From contig WTPW01001072.1 in NCBI GenBank assembly GCA_009809945.1, forward strand, positions 153,518-217,517: 64,000 bases of DNA, in the 5' to 3' direction. Shown in pieces: positions 11,775-22,689 of this stretch; position 1 is the first letter of the stretch; each line of letters begins with the position of its first letter. A program made the translations under genes and the position numbers. This DNA is from Gigaspora margarita (lineage: Eukaryota > Glomeromycota > Glomeromycetes > Diversisporales > Gigasporaceae). Under the pieces are notes generated by a model. That model was not told the DNA's origin, searched no databases, and saw only the letters and a program-made list of their open reading frames with translations.

Positions 11775-13003
11775 CAGTCAGACCCCATAAATGCAAGTCG
11801 TCGGGACCAGCCCTGAAGCATGCATTTAGGGAGGGTTGCAATTATAGAATAGCCAATCAAATCGCGAACATGTAAACTCTTATTAACCAATAATTGGTTA
11901 CGATATATCTTATTAATAACATTACTATTATTGTTATACCTTTGTGCAATACTTATACAATGCTCTATTAGGTTGTTAGCTAACTTTACTTATGTACTTA
12001 TAAATAAGGGAAGTGCAGTAAATCATGTAATTATCTAGGGGGGTCGCCCATCTATCACGTCCTATATATATATGTATAAACAGCTAATAATATTGAAGCA
12101 AATCGATTATTAGTTAATCGCAGATAGTTCCTACATAGTAAACTCTAAATTCTACTATGTCAATCGATAATTATCGATTAAGTAAACTTGTTTGGAAGAT
12201 CAAAATACATATACTCTTAAATTTTTATTAAAATTGAAGAAATTCTTATTATTTAACTTTTAATTTTTACGTTCTTCGAATATATTTTTTTAAAAAATTT
12301 TAATTTTTCCGTCGAACGTAAAAATCAAAAGTCAATTAATAAATAATTCACTAATACTATGAAAATTTTATGGTAAGTGTATTTTGATCTTTAGAATAAG
12401 TTTACTTAAGCGACTTTAATCGATTTGCTTAGTAAAATTTAGACTTTACTATGTAGCGACTTTTGTCAATTGTGGCGTAGCTTATTTTCAGGTCAAAGCC
12501 GTTTTTGAGTTTTATAAAATTTGATTGGTCAACAGTCCTATCACAGGGGGGTCAGGACCTATGTAAACCCTAAACATGTAATTTACTGCACTTCCCTAAC
12601 CCTTCAATAAAGATTTATTAAACCCATTATTTAATTTATTGTTGATCTATGGCATTATGTTTCTTTACTTTATATTGATAAGCTTAAAAAATTTTAGTAC
12701 TGTAGAAGCATGAAATAACACACAGGGGCATTACTTGAATTTTGGCCTGAATTAAGCTTATTTAGGTCAAAATTTGAAATTACTCCCCTGCTCACTTAAT
12801 CAAAAAAATACAAAATTTTTATTGGCTAATAGTCATGTGCATGCATTTATAGAGGGAACCTACTATAGATGGGCCAAAAAAATTTCGTGCAATTGCAGAA
12901 TAAAGAACATGCATTTATCTATAAGTCCCATTGCAGGCCCAGCTTTAGTCTTGCATTTAGAGAGGTGTTGCATTTAGGGGGTTGCATTTATGGGGTCTGA
13001 CTG
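11775..13003. mobile_element. CAGTC-type TA element, 1.2 kb
   Basis: The inverted ends CAGTCAGACCCCATAAATGC match exactly and TA flanks both (11773-11774 and 13004-13005). The interior includes inverted blocks with CTACATAGTAAA and AGTAAACTTGTT motifs (about 12110-12450). Subterminal repeats of GCATTTAG-type words occur at the right end. The ends are related to the outer element at 10061-13355. No transposase frame is visible; the longest open frame, 67 codons, spans repeats and is not credible. Confidence 0.85.
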
Positions 13004-15043
13004 TATATATGTATTTTGTTCGTCCAAACAAGTTTATTTAAGTGATAATATTCGATTTGCTTAGTAAAATATAGACTTACTATGTAACAACTATTGGCAA
13101 TTAGCCAAAAATCAATTATATTTGAAAATAAGCTATAAAAAATCCAGTATTATTATTGGCTAGCTTTAAAATTAATCATGTGCATGTATTTATGGAGATG
13201 CATATATATATATATACAGAACCCCAAAATCTCATGTATATACAGAATATTGAGGGTAACTAAGTTCCAAGCTTGGGACTAAGCACTGACTAAGCTATAG
13301 ATTGCATATAGGGAGGATTTGCACTTAGAGAACATGCACTTAGGGTATGTGACTGTATATTAGATCTGGAAAACCAAGCTGGATCAGTAGATTTGTAACC
13401 TAGGTTATACCAAGAGCGCATTAAACTAATATTTTCAAAATATTTCGATAATGTTCGAATATAATCTACAAACTTTGTAATACAAGATTTTGTTTATAAT
13501 TAGATTTTTTTACATTGTTTTTTTCATTTGTTTTGTATTTTTTTGATTTATTTTATTTTTTTTTTATTTTGTTTTTTCTCTTTTTTTTTGTTTTTTCTTA
13601 TTTATTTTTTAATTTTTTCTTTTTATATTGGCACTTTACAAGAACACCAATCTAACTTTCTAGTATTTTGCAAGAAAACCTACAACTTTTTATACTTTGC
13701 AAGAACACTGATTTGACTTTGCAAACCAATTCAGACTTCTAATACTTTGCAAAAATACAACTATTTCTCTGTCATTTTTAAATTTTCAAGAATATTTCTT
13801 TAAAGAAATGGTTTTATTTAAGTGCAAATTTTCACAAGATTTGCTATATTTATTATTTTATTTGACACTTTTTGTTTTTTTTTATTAATTTATTTTATTT
13901 TGGCACTTTGTGAGAACACAACTTTTACTTTCTGGCTCTTTGCAAAAAAACCAACCCAGACTTTTTTGGTATTTTGCGAACATTAACCTGGTTTTTGGCA
14001 ATTTCTAAATTTTCAAAGAAATGGTGATTTGGAGTTTCCTTTATTTTTTTTATTCAATTTGCTTATGTATTTTGTTTTTTTATTTGGTTTTTTTTTTACT
14101 TATTTTTTAATTTTTATTTTTATTCCTAACTTCTTCGGCACTTTGCAAGAAAACAACCTAACTTTTCTGGTACTTTACAAGAACACCAACTCTAATTTTT
14201 CTAGCACTTTGCAAGAACAAACTAGATTTTTCTGGCAATTTGCAAGAATACCAATACTTCTAAAAAGTGTTTTTTATTTTTTCACTTTACTATTTTTAGG
14301 AAGTATTTAAAAAAAAAGAACAAAATGAAGGTAATAACCAAAACAAAAGAAATAGCTGAAGCAAAAGGATAGTTAAAACAAAAAGTGAAATAATAGCTAA
14401 CTGTGGGATAAGTAAAAATAAGCATATAGGTGCAATGAAGTATAAAAGTATTTTAAAATATAAAAAATAATAGTTTTTTTTTGTTTTCGTTTTTTCATTT
14501 TTTTTTGGTTTCATTTTTTTTCATTATTTTTTTTCATCATTTTTTTATTTTTTTTTTGTATAATAACATATAATAAAATATGTAATATTCAATAAAAATG
14601 TATATTTAAATTAAAATAAATTTAAAAAACAATATATAATAATAAATAAAAAATATAAAATTTTAATTAAATTGCGAAATCTTGCAAAAACCTGTAAAAA
14701 TGTTCAAAAATTTGCAAAAGCATGATTATATAAATATATATATTATTTATTTATTTTTTTAAAAAATTATGATATTTGTGATAATATGTGAAATATTACT
14801 TTCTGTAACCCCAGAAGGGGATAATTAGATACAGGGTTGCATTTTTTATTTGCCCTATTTCGCAATATTTTGCAATATATTTTGAAATATTTTGAAATTT
14901 ATTTCAAAATATTTTGAAAGAAATGCATGCTGAAATCTTTTGAAAGATTGTGCATCTTTTAAAAGATTTTGCATTAATCGCAATTCTTTTGAAAAATTTC
15001 AGCATGCAATTTCTTTCAAAAGATTTCGTATATTTATTTTGCT

Positions 15044-16160
15044 GATGTAAATAAAAAAAAAGTTTATAAAATTCTATACAATACTTTTTAAAATAATCAG
15101 ATTTTTGTAAATTTTCAATTTTTATATTTTTGCGATTTGCTAGTTTTAATATATTTTTATATAGTACAAATTACTAAACATAGTAATATATAAATTTAAT
15201 TTTTTATAAAGAAAACTAGCAATTTTTTTTAAATAAAATTATTTACTATAATAAATTGTATATATTCTGAAAGTTTTATAATTTTTAAAATTTATTTACT
15301 AAATTACTATATATAATAATAAAATTGCTATATTTAGAGTTATCTAAATTGGAGACAAATCATGTGATCAACCACCAATTAAATTATAGAATTTTGATGA
15401 TTTTCAGCAAAGCAAAAATAAAAAAAAGCAAAAACCTTGAAAAATACAAAAATGGTAGTCTCAGAAAAGCAATTTTGCTTATATATATTTATCGAAAACC
15501 TAATCTAATCCTAATATAAAATGACCATAACTCTAAAGTTAATTGAAAAAAATTATTAAATATGAGTTGTCTTCACTTTAGACATTCCCTATATTTAGAA
15601 ATTTGTTAATTTTAATTTAGTAATTTAATTATAATATTAAAATAATAACTAGTTTAATATTTTTTAAAATTTTATAAAAATTTGTTATTATTCATAATTG
15701 TTATGCTGAATAATTTTTACTTAATTTTGGAATTTAGTTAACTTAATAAAAAATTAACTTTTACTATGGTACATATAGCCTAGAACCAGAGTTATGTAAC
15801 CTAAATCTATATATAATTTAAAATTGGTTATAATTAATGAATATATATATATTGTTACAAGCGACTATTGCCTTCAATATAGTACTTGCAACACAACACA
15901 TGGTGACAGGGATCTTATAAGGGTCAGAGAAGATATGAAGCAGTGTGCAAGTGGAATATTACTTCACTAAAGCAGTTCAGTATATATTTATCAAAGAGCA
16001 AGAGAATATTTAGTAGAATAAGATATATTTTATTAATAATAATATGATATGATATAGAGAGGATAATTATTTGTAGACGTTATATGAGGAGGAGGGAAAT
16101 CTAAGTCTGATGTGTAGAAGAGAAGAAAGCTAGGGTTTATATACATTTTGCAAAGCTAAT
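15044..16160. other. AT-rich intergenic DNA with fragments of the 50140-52035 element family
   Basis: 15055-15330 resembles the arms of the element at 50140-52035 (shared ATAAAATTCTATACA and TACTATATTTAGTAAT-like words). The remainder, to about 16160, is AT-rich without recognisable genes. A slightly less AT-rich part at 15870-16130 shows nothing I can name. Confidence 0.45.
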
Positions 16161-16185
16161 AAAATACTAAAAATAATAAAACTAT

Positions 16186-16349
16186 AAAATGATAAAACTT
16201 TAAAACTGTAAAACTGTAAAACTGTAAAACTATAAAACTGTAAAACTGTAAAACTAAACTGTAAAACTGTAAAACTGTAAAACTATAAAACTGTAAAACT
16301 GTAAAACTGTAAAACTGTAAAACTGTAAAACTGTAAAACTGTAAAACTA
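16186..16349. repeat. Minisatellite, 8-bp unit CTGTAAAA
   Basis: About 20 head-to-tail copies of CTGTAAAA, with a few CTATAAAA variants and one short unit. It is regular enough to vary in length between strains. Confidence 0.92.
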
Positions 16350-16670
16350 CGCTTTAGTTAAACAACCCATTCTATAACAATATGTTAAAAATTCTTTTTG
16401 TAAATTAATACTATAGAACTAGTACTATAATATTACAGAAAGATTTTTAAGTTAAATATATTAGTTTCAATTTTATTTACTTTTAAGTATAAAGCAATTT
16501 GATATTTGTACCAAAATTTGGCCACTATATTTAATATAATAATTTGTCAAATTTGGCTACTATATTTAATAGTAACTTGTCAAACATGTACGTACATTAC
16601 AATAAATTGCATCTCTAGTTTCTAGTTACCTACATATAATCATTTGAATTAAAGCTGATATTTGGTATTA

Positions 16671-18424
16671 GGGGCGTGCCATTTATCACGTGATTCATAC
16701 CATGGATACATGGGTCAGGGTGCAAATCTTACGTTTTTGATACTCCTGCACTTACTTTTTTGATACTGATCGACATGAAAATCCCAGTAAAAATAAGAAT
16801 TTTCAAAACTTTGAGCGAAGATATCTTGGCAACCATAAGACCAAATTTGGTAGAACTTTTTTATTTGAATTCTATGGCTTCATAGAATTCAAATAATAAA
16901 AAAAATCATCGAATTTAGTCAAGTGGTTGTCGAGTTATCTTCGCTCAAAGTCAGAGAAAATCAAAGCGCCTATCAAAATAGAAGCTGCACCAAATTTTTT
17001 ATCTAAATTTGAGCGAAGATACCTCGACAACCATCTGACCANNNNNNNNNNNNNNNNNNNNNNNNNNNNNNNNNNNNNNNNNNNNNNNNNNNNNNNNNNN
17101 NNNNNNNNNNNNNNNNNNNNNNNNNNNNNNNNNNNNNNNNNNNNNNNNNNNNNNNNNNNNNNNNNNNNNNNNNNNNNNNNNNNNNNNNNNNNNNNNNNNN
17201 NNNNNNNNNNNNNNNNNNNNNNNNNNNNNNNNNNNNNNNNNNNNNNNNNNNNNNNNNNNNNNNNNNNNNNNNNNNNNNNNNNNNNNNNNNNNNNNNNNNN
17301 NNNNNNNNNNNNNNNNNNNNNNNNNNNNNNNNNNNNNNNNNNNNNNNNNNNNNNNNNNNNNNNNNNNNNNNNNNNNNNNNNNNNNNNNNNNNNNNNNNNN
17401 NNNNNNNNNNNNNNNNNNNNNNNNNNNNNNNNNNNNNNNNNNNNNNNNNNNNNNNNNNNNNNNNNNNNNNNNNNNNNNNNNNNNNNNNNNNNNNNNNNNN
17501 NNNNNNNNNNNNNNNNNNNNNNNNNNNNNNNNNNNNNNNNNNNNNNNNNNNNNNNNNNNNNNNNNNNNNNNNNNNNNNNNNNNNNNNNNNNNNNNNNNNN
17601 NNNNNNNNNNNNNNNNNNNNNNNNNNNNNNNNNNNNNNNNNNNNNNNNNNNNNNNNNNNNNNNNNNNNNNNNNNNNNNNNNNNNNNNNNNNNNNNNNNNN
17701 NNNNNNNNNNNNNNNNNNNNNNNNNNNNNNNNNNNNNNNNNNNNNNNNNNNNNNNNNNNNNNNNNNNNNNNNNNNNNNNNNNNNNNNNNNNNNNNNNNNN
17801 NNNNNNNNNNNNNNNNNNNNNNNNNNNNNNNNNNNNNNNNNNNNNNNNNNNNNNNNNNNNNNNNNNNNNNNNNNNNNNNNNNNNNNNNNNNNNNNNNNNN
17901 NNNNNNNNNNNNNNNNNNNNNNNNNNNNNNNNNNNNNNNNNNNNNNNNNNNNNNNNNNNNNNNNNNNNNNNNNNNNNNNNNNNNNNNNNNNNNNNNNNNN
18001 NNNNNNNNNNNNNNNNNNNNNNNNNNNNNNNNNNNNNNNGACGATTCTAACAAGCCCAAAATCATTAAAATCTAATGACAGGGTCGCAAGATCGTTAAGG
18101 TTTTGCATTTTTATATATATATATATATATTAAAATTTATATATATAATAATACAAAACCTTAGCGATCTTGTGACCCTGTGATTGGATTTTAATGATTT
18201 TGGGCTTGTTAGAATCGTCTCATTGAGGCGAACATTTTGGTAGTAAAATCATCTAAAACAGACCTGTAGATCAAGAGTTATTTAATATTATATATATTTA
18301 TATAATATATTATAAATATTAGTCGTTATATTAACCAATCAGAATTGAGATTAGGGTGATCACACCATACATGGATGGGGGTGGCCATTAAGTAAAAAAT
18401 ATTACGTGATAAATGGCACACCCC
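16671..18424. mobile_element. PIF/Harbinger (Tourist)-like element 1
   Basis: The ends are inverted: GGGGCGTGCCATTTATCACG on the left against GGGGTGTGCCATTTATCACG on the right. The 3-bp duplication TTA lies at 16668-16670 and 18425-18427. A TWA duplication with G-rich ends is the PIF/Harbinger signature. Inside are two further inverted structures: arms starting CTTTGAGCGAAGATA (about 16810-16950, repeated at 17010) and a long hairpin at 18040-18220. 998 bases in the middle are unread, so a transposase cannot be excluded, though the visible parts have none. Confidence 0.8.
17042..18039. other. Assembly gap (998 N)
   Basis: Unread run inside Harbinger-like element 1. The three long open frames that span it are artefacts of N translation. 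Confidence 0.99.
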
Positions 18425-18544
18425 TTACTTGATAGTCCTGATAAATTAATTTTAGAAATTTTAGGAAAACCATGCTTGTCTTTTGTGTTCAATGACTTTC
18501 TGCTCAGAAATATTCAGGTACTATATGTGTTTGTCTTTGACCCA

Positions 18545-18935
18545 AAAATAAGCTACCCCATGATCGACAATAGTCGCTACATAGTAAAGTCCAAAAATTC
18601 TACTATGTTAAATAATTATGATCGCTTAAGTAAACTTATTTGGAGGATCAAAATATGCTTACCTGAAAATTTCATATAAATTGGTGAACTTTTTATTATT
18701 TGACTTTAATTTTTATATTTAATGAAAAAATTAAAATTTGTTAAAAAAATATATTCAACAAATGTAAAAATTAAAAGTTAAATAATAAAAACTTCTCCAA
18801 TTTGTATAAAAATTCTGGAGAATATGTATTTTTATTTTCTGAACATATTTACTTAAGCGCTTATAATCGATTTACATAGTAAAATTTAGACATTACTATG
18901 TAGCAACTACTTGCGAATTTTCCTAGTTTGTATAT
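18545..18935. repeat. Foldback repeat (CTACATAGTAAAGTC family)
   Basis: Two arms of about 180 bp are inverted around a centre near 18750. The left arm holds GCTACATAGTAAAGTCC and CTTAAGTAAACTT; the right arm holds the complements. The same arm is found at about 11190-11290, 12110-12450, 13015-13110 and within the 315-bp MITE family, so it is a common building block here. Confidence 0.7.
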
Positions 18936-19194
18936 CAGATATTTTTGAAAATGCATGCTCATATTTTATATTTAGCAAAGTTCTATTTGGAAATATTCGG
19001 ACCCTCCAAAATTGGCCACCTTAGTCACGTGATACCGATTCTAGGGTACATGCACATATATGCATATTATTTAAATTATTTTTTTATTAATATTATAGTT
19101 TTCGTGTTGTATAACATTGTACAAAATTAATAATTTTAATTATTTTAAAAAGTACTACATAGAATTTTTGATTTTTTTTTATTTAAAAGATATA

Positions 19195-19330
19195 GATTTA
19201 ATAAATTTATAATTTTATTTTAGCTCAATATCTTATAAATTTAGCTCTATATAAATTTTTAAAAAGTGTTCACAATATTATGGTAGGCCACTGTATTACC
19301 AGTTTTACCAATATTACAATTTCACCAATA
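19195..19330. repeat. Reverse copy of the 9321-9455 spacer repeat
   Basis: Contains ATTTTTAAAAAGTGTTCACA and the flanking AT-rich arms seen inverted at 9321-9455. It is bounded on the right by the ~18-bp tandem repeat at 19310-19445. Confidence 0.6.
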
Positions 19331-19445
19331 TCACAAGTTTTACCAATATCGCAAGTTTTAACAATGTTACAAGTTTCACCAATATACCAGTTTCACCAAC
19401 ACTAGTTTCATCAATATCACTAGTTTCATTATATTACCAATGTTT
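19310..19445. repeat. Degenerate ~18-bp tandem repeat
   Basis: Six to eight diverged units resembling TTTACCAATATCACAAG. 19446-20630 is intergenic. A stretch at 19500-20040 is a little less AT-rich and has a 72-codon open frame on the minus strand (19640-19858) that I do not recognise and cannot support as a gene. Confidence 0.65.
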
Positions 19446-20636
19446 GATTGGTGATTGGTAAAAATTGGTGCTTTAAAAAAATAAGTTTCACCTTCTGTAC
19501 TTGGCCACTTTTTATCCTTGCATTTGACAGATAAAAATGATATTGATGACAAGGAGAATCATTGAAAAGAACTATAAGTTTTGTAGAGTGAGAAGAGAAC
19601 ATATGCTTGAGCAGTTCATAGGTGAACCTGCATAATCAATCATGATGGGTTACTACAACTTCTCCAACCAAATAGGGTTTGCAGACCTTTGTGTTTAAAA
19701 TTGATCCCTGATCTGATATCACTGATGAGCTCATAACTTAGATACTTTTCAAGTAAGATTTCTTTTTTACTATTTGAGATCATGTTTTTGTTGTTGACTG
19801 GACACTCACACATACAAATAATTTTGTTTAATAGTAGAGTTGGTGGTAGAGGAATCATGTTGTTCTTCAGGAAAGTATTTTTAAACTTTGTACAATCTTA
19901 TTCCTAATTCAAATGGTTTGAATTTGATCTTTCCGTGTTTGGATCAACAACGTAATGTATGCAATGTATGTGATGATATCCCAAGTTTCTTTGTCGCTTT
20001 ATGAGCAGATAAAAACTTGTTTTTTGATTGAGAAAAGGTAAAAATCATTTTTTTATTTTATTTAATAGACATTGGTAATCAAACATTCATTGATCATTAT
20101 TAATCTCACAATTACATATTACATGATTTATTTACATTTTGAACAATAATACATAATAAATAATTGTATTGTATTAACAATTAAATAATTGTTTCGGTAA
20201 AATCATACCATTCACTAGGGCTTTTATATTGCTATTGGTAAATTTACGTTTTTGAGGGGTTCATTTGTTAATATTAATTTTCTTTACTATGCACAAATAC
20301 CCATATACTGTATAAAGAAAAAAAAAAAAGAGATTCACTAGAAAAAATATGATTAATAATTGACAACGGGTATGTTTTTTAGTTAAATTAATTTATTAAA
20401 TTATTGCGTAAAACATTAGCAATTCATAAACAGAATAAGTTGGCCTAATTGTTTTTTTTTTTCGCATACAAATATTTCATAACAACAATAACTAACTATT
20501 GAGATATTTCGAATAAAAACATTTTTATTATATATTCGAAAATATATAAACCCAGTTTATATAAATTGAATAAAAGGCCAGATAATGAAACAAAAGTATA
20601 TTTAAATAAATCTAGATTCTTAAAAGAGCAATAAAA

Positions 20637-21207
20637 TTATTTACAGGCATTTTTTGCAGCCTGAATTCTTGCGTCTGCATCTGATTTGGAATCTATCAAA
20701 ATATTAAAATTATTAATCACCAAATCTTAATCGTATATAACAGATAATTATAAAATTTAATATAAAAATTCTAAATCATAACTTACCACAAGCGATCGAA
20801 GTGCCTGGTTTATTAACAAGGGGAAGCGCTCGACATTCTAAACCACTGCTACATTTTTGAAGAACCCAATTGTTATCGCCGACGCATTGAGCAAATGCAC
20901 CGTTAACGCAAGCCATATCACCGTTGTTACATGGAGAAGTTGGGGTTAAGCTTGCAAATTTAGCTTGAAGAGCTGACGCCTTATCCGCGTTATCTTTCTG
21001 GAAACATGATGATGTGGAGTTGGAGTTGGATGCTGGAGGAGTGTTGTTGGATTTTGGAGTGGAATTAGGTTTTTTAGTGGATTTGTGTTTTGATGGGGAG
21101 GTTGAATTTGATGGAGATTTGGATTTGGCCTTTGGTGTTGGAACAGCGTTGACGAGGACAATTACAACAGTAATGAAAATCAAAAGTTTAACAAGATAGA
21201 ATTTCAT
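20637..21207 (-). CDS. Small secreted CBM19-like chitin-binding protein, 2 exons
   Basis: Exons 20787-21207 and 20637-20692 join across a 94-nt intron (GTAAGT...TAG) to give 158 residues. Residues 1-21 are a signal peptide (MKFYLVKLLIF, hydrophobic to VNA). Residues 22-66 are a Ser/Thr/Pro/Lys/Asn-rich linker, likely O-glycosylated. Residues 67-158 form a cysteine-rich domain with ACVNGAFAQC and LPLVNKPGTSI, as in fungal carbohydrate-binding module family 19. Reading through the donor would stop after ACGKL; splicing instead adds an 18-residue end containing an eighth cysteine, giving four possible disulfides, so I favour the spliced form. No catalytic domain is attached. The likely role is binding chitin in the fungal wall or apoplast. 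The family call comes from remembered motifs and needs a profile search. Confidence 0.82.
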
Positions 21208-21373
21208 TTTTTCGAAATAGATTTAAAGATAAAGAAAAAATAGAAAATTTTATAATATTATTTTATAAGAACTATATAGCAGTGATTAGAGTAAATATTG
21301 TGTTTCCAGAACACTAGACTTATTTCAAAAGATCTTGCTTTTGCTTGAAAATTATCAGAGAATTCAGGCACCC

Positions 21374-21383
21374 ATTTTATATA
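21374..21383 (-). promoter_or_regulatory. Possible TATA box of the CBM19-like gene
   Basis: TTATATAAAA on the minus strand about 170 nt upstream of the ATG. It would imply a long leader. Other AT-rich candidates exist, so this is tentative. Confidence 0.3.
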
Positions 21384-22584
21384 AAATTCATTTCAATAAT
21401 TAACAATAATAACAATATTTGATAATATTTGACAATATATGATTTTGCCAAGCTTTTTCTTTGTACAGATAAAACTTAAGTACAGAAAATATTCGCGTTC
21501 TACACAAAAATTTATTTTTGGATCATCGTAATTTTTGGTTTCAAATCATCATGGGAGTTTGTATTACGAAAGTGAAAGACTGATAATGAATATTGTTCTA
21601 AAAATTGAGTTATTTGGCGCACGTTGTTTCATTTTTTTTACGACCTTGGATCTGGTAAATTCTTTATTAGATTGATCTTCCAAAGGGTTACATTGCATGT
21701 TTCGAGATTGAAACAGTACATTTGTTTTTCAAAACAAGGGAGACAATTATAATATACATTATAATACATCTATATGCGTACTACCCTCATCCAAACATAG
21801 TAATAGAGTGACAAATTGTTTTGATTTACAATTCTAGTAATTCAAGTATACAAGATTAGAGAACTAGGCTAATTTTATTTAAAAATAATACATATTCTTA
21901 AAATCTGAACCTATCATTAATCAAATTAAATCATTTAAATTTTATATAAACTTTAATAATATTGCATATAATAATTATTATCGTTATATCATAATTTGAA
22001 TAAATAAAGAAGAAAGAATGATGGTCTATGCATTTTTTTGGTTTAAACTCTACAGTAATTGTTTCGGTCATGCCCACATGTATTAAGAACATATTTTTTC
22101 CATCCAATAATGCATTATCTTTATTTTATTTCCATTTTTAAAAATATCTTAATAGAATATATATATATATATAGCGATATATATGTAATTTGTATGATAA
22201 TGTTATTTATGCACTCAATAATTCTCAGATTCAGTAATGCAATAATGATATCAGTGTAATTTTCGTTACACCCTACTCTCCTATTCTATATAACTATAAT
22301 GTAAGATGAAATTAAAACTTATTAGGAATTGATTAATATTAATTTTCTTTTGTTCCAAAATATTTTCTTACTAAATGTTTATTGGTCTAATATCCCTTAA
22401 CATCGATGCCACTAAAAAAGTTAATTGGTTCTACTGCATAATCAGGTCTGTAAACCTCTTAAAAATTTTTTCATAGTATATTTTTTTATGGTTAATTTAA
22501 AAATCAAGGTATATGTTTTTATAATAAAATATTTCTAACTTTTTATTTTTTTTAAGTATATACGTATATTAGAATCGACAAAAC
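21384..22584. other. Intergenic, no feature resolved
   Basis: AT-rich DNA with no open frame beyond chance and no repeat that I could define. Confidence 0.5.
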
Positions 22585-22685
22585 AAAAGTGCAGTTACAC
22601 GAGCCGCAGCCACGGCGACAATACCTTGTCGATTGTAATTTTATATTATATTCTGTGGCTGCGGCTTGTATAACTGCATTTTGGG
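22585..22685. repeat. Short GC-rich inverted repeat
   Basis: Arms of about 25 bp, TGCAGTTACACGAGCCGCAG and a diverged complement, enclose about 50 bp. It stands out in AT-rich DNA. It may be a very small MITE or an end pair of an element; no target duplication could be fixed. Confidence 0.65.
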
Positions 22686-22689
22686 GATT

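Larger units (their letters stand above)
10061..13355. mobile_element. Tc1/mariner-pogo-type element, CAGTC ends, 3.3 kb, itself a nest
   Basis: The ends are CAGTCATACTCTTCTAAGTGC and, inverted at 13355, CAGTCACATACCCTAAGTGC, with TA outside both (10059-10060 and 13356-13357). Removing it restores the sequence seen in copy A. Inside lie at least three more elements (10180-11161, 11324-11638, 11775-13003), so the original may have been only ~0.8 kb. I see no transposase. Pogo/Tigger-type ends that start CAGTC are established for the class. Confidence 0.78.
9456..15043 (+). repeat. CACTTTGCAAG-family repeat, copy B, split by nested elements
   Basis: The copy is the inverted partner of 6555-9320. 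Its continuous parts are 9456-9628, 10016-10060 and 13356-15043; the rest is inserted DNA (9629-10015 and 10061-13355). The 13640-14270 part has the ~38-bp CTTTGCAAGAACACC units. The right end (14860-15043) is made of short palindromes such as AAATCTTTTGAAAGATT and ends in TTTGCTG. Junctions read against copy A give clean empty sites for every insertion in either copy. No coding. Confidence 0.8.

Noticed and set aside
12774-12977. 67-codon plus-strand frame
   Set aside because: It lies across the subterminal repeats of a CAGTC-type element; no transposase motif.
16927-18108. Three open frames of about 370-380 codons
   Set aside because: They consist almost wholly of N; the frames are artefacts of the gap.
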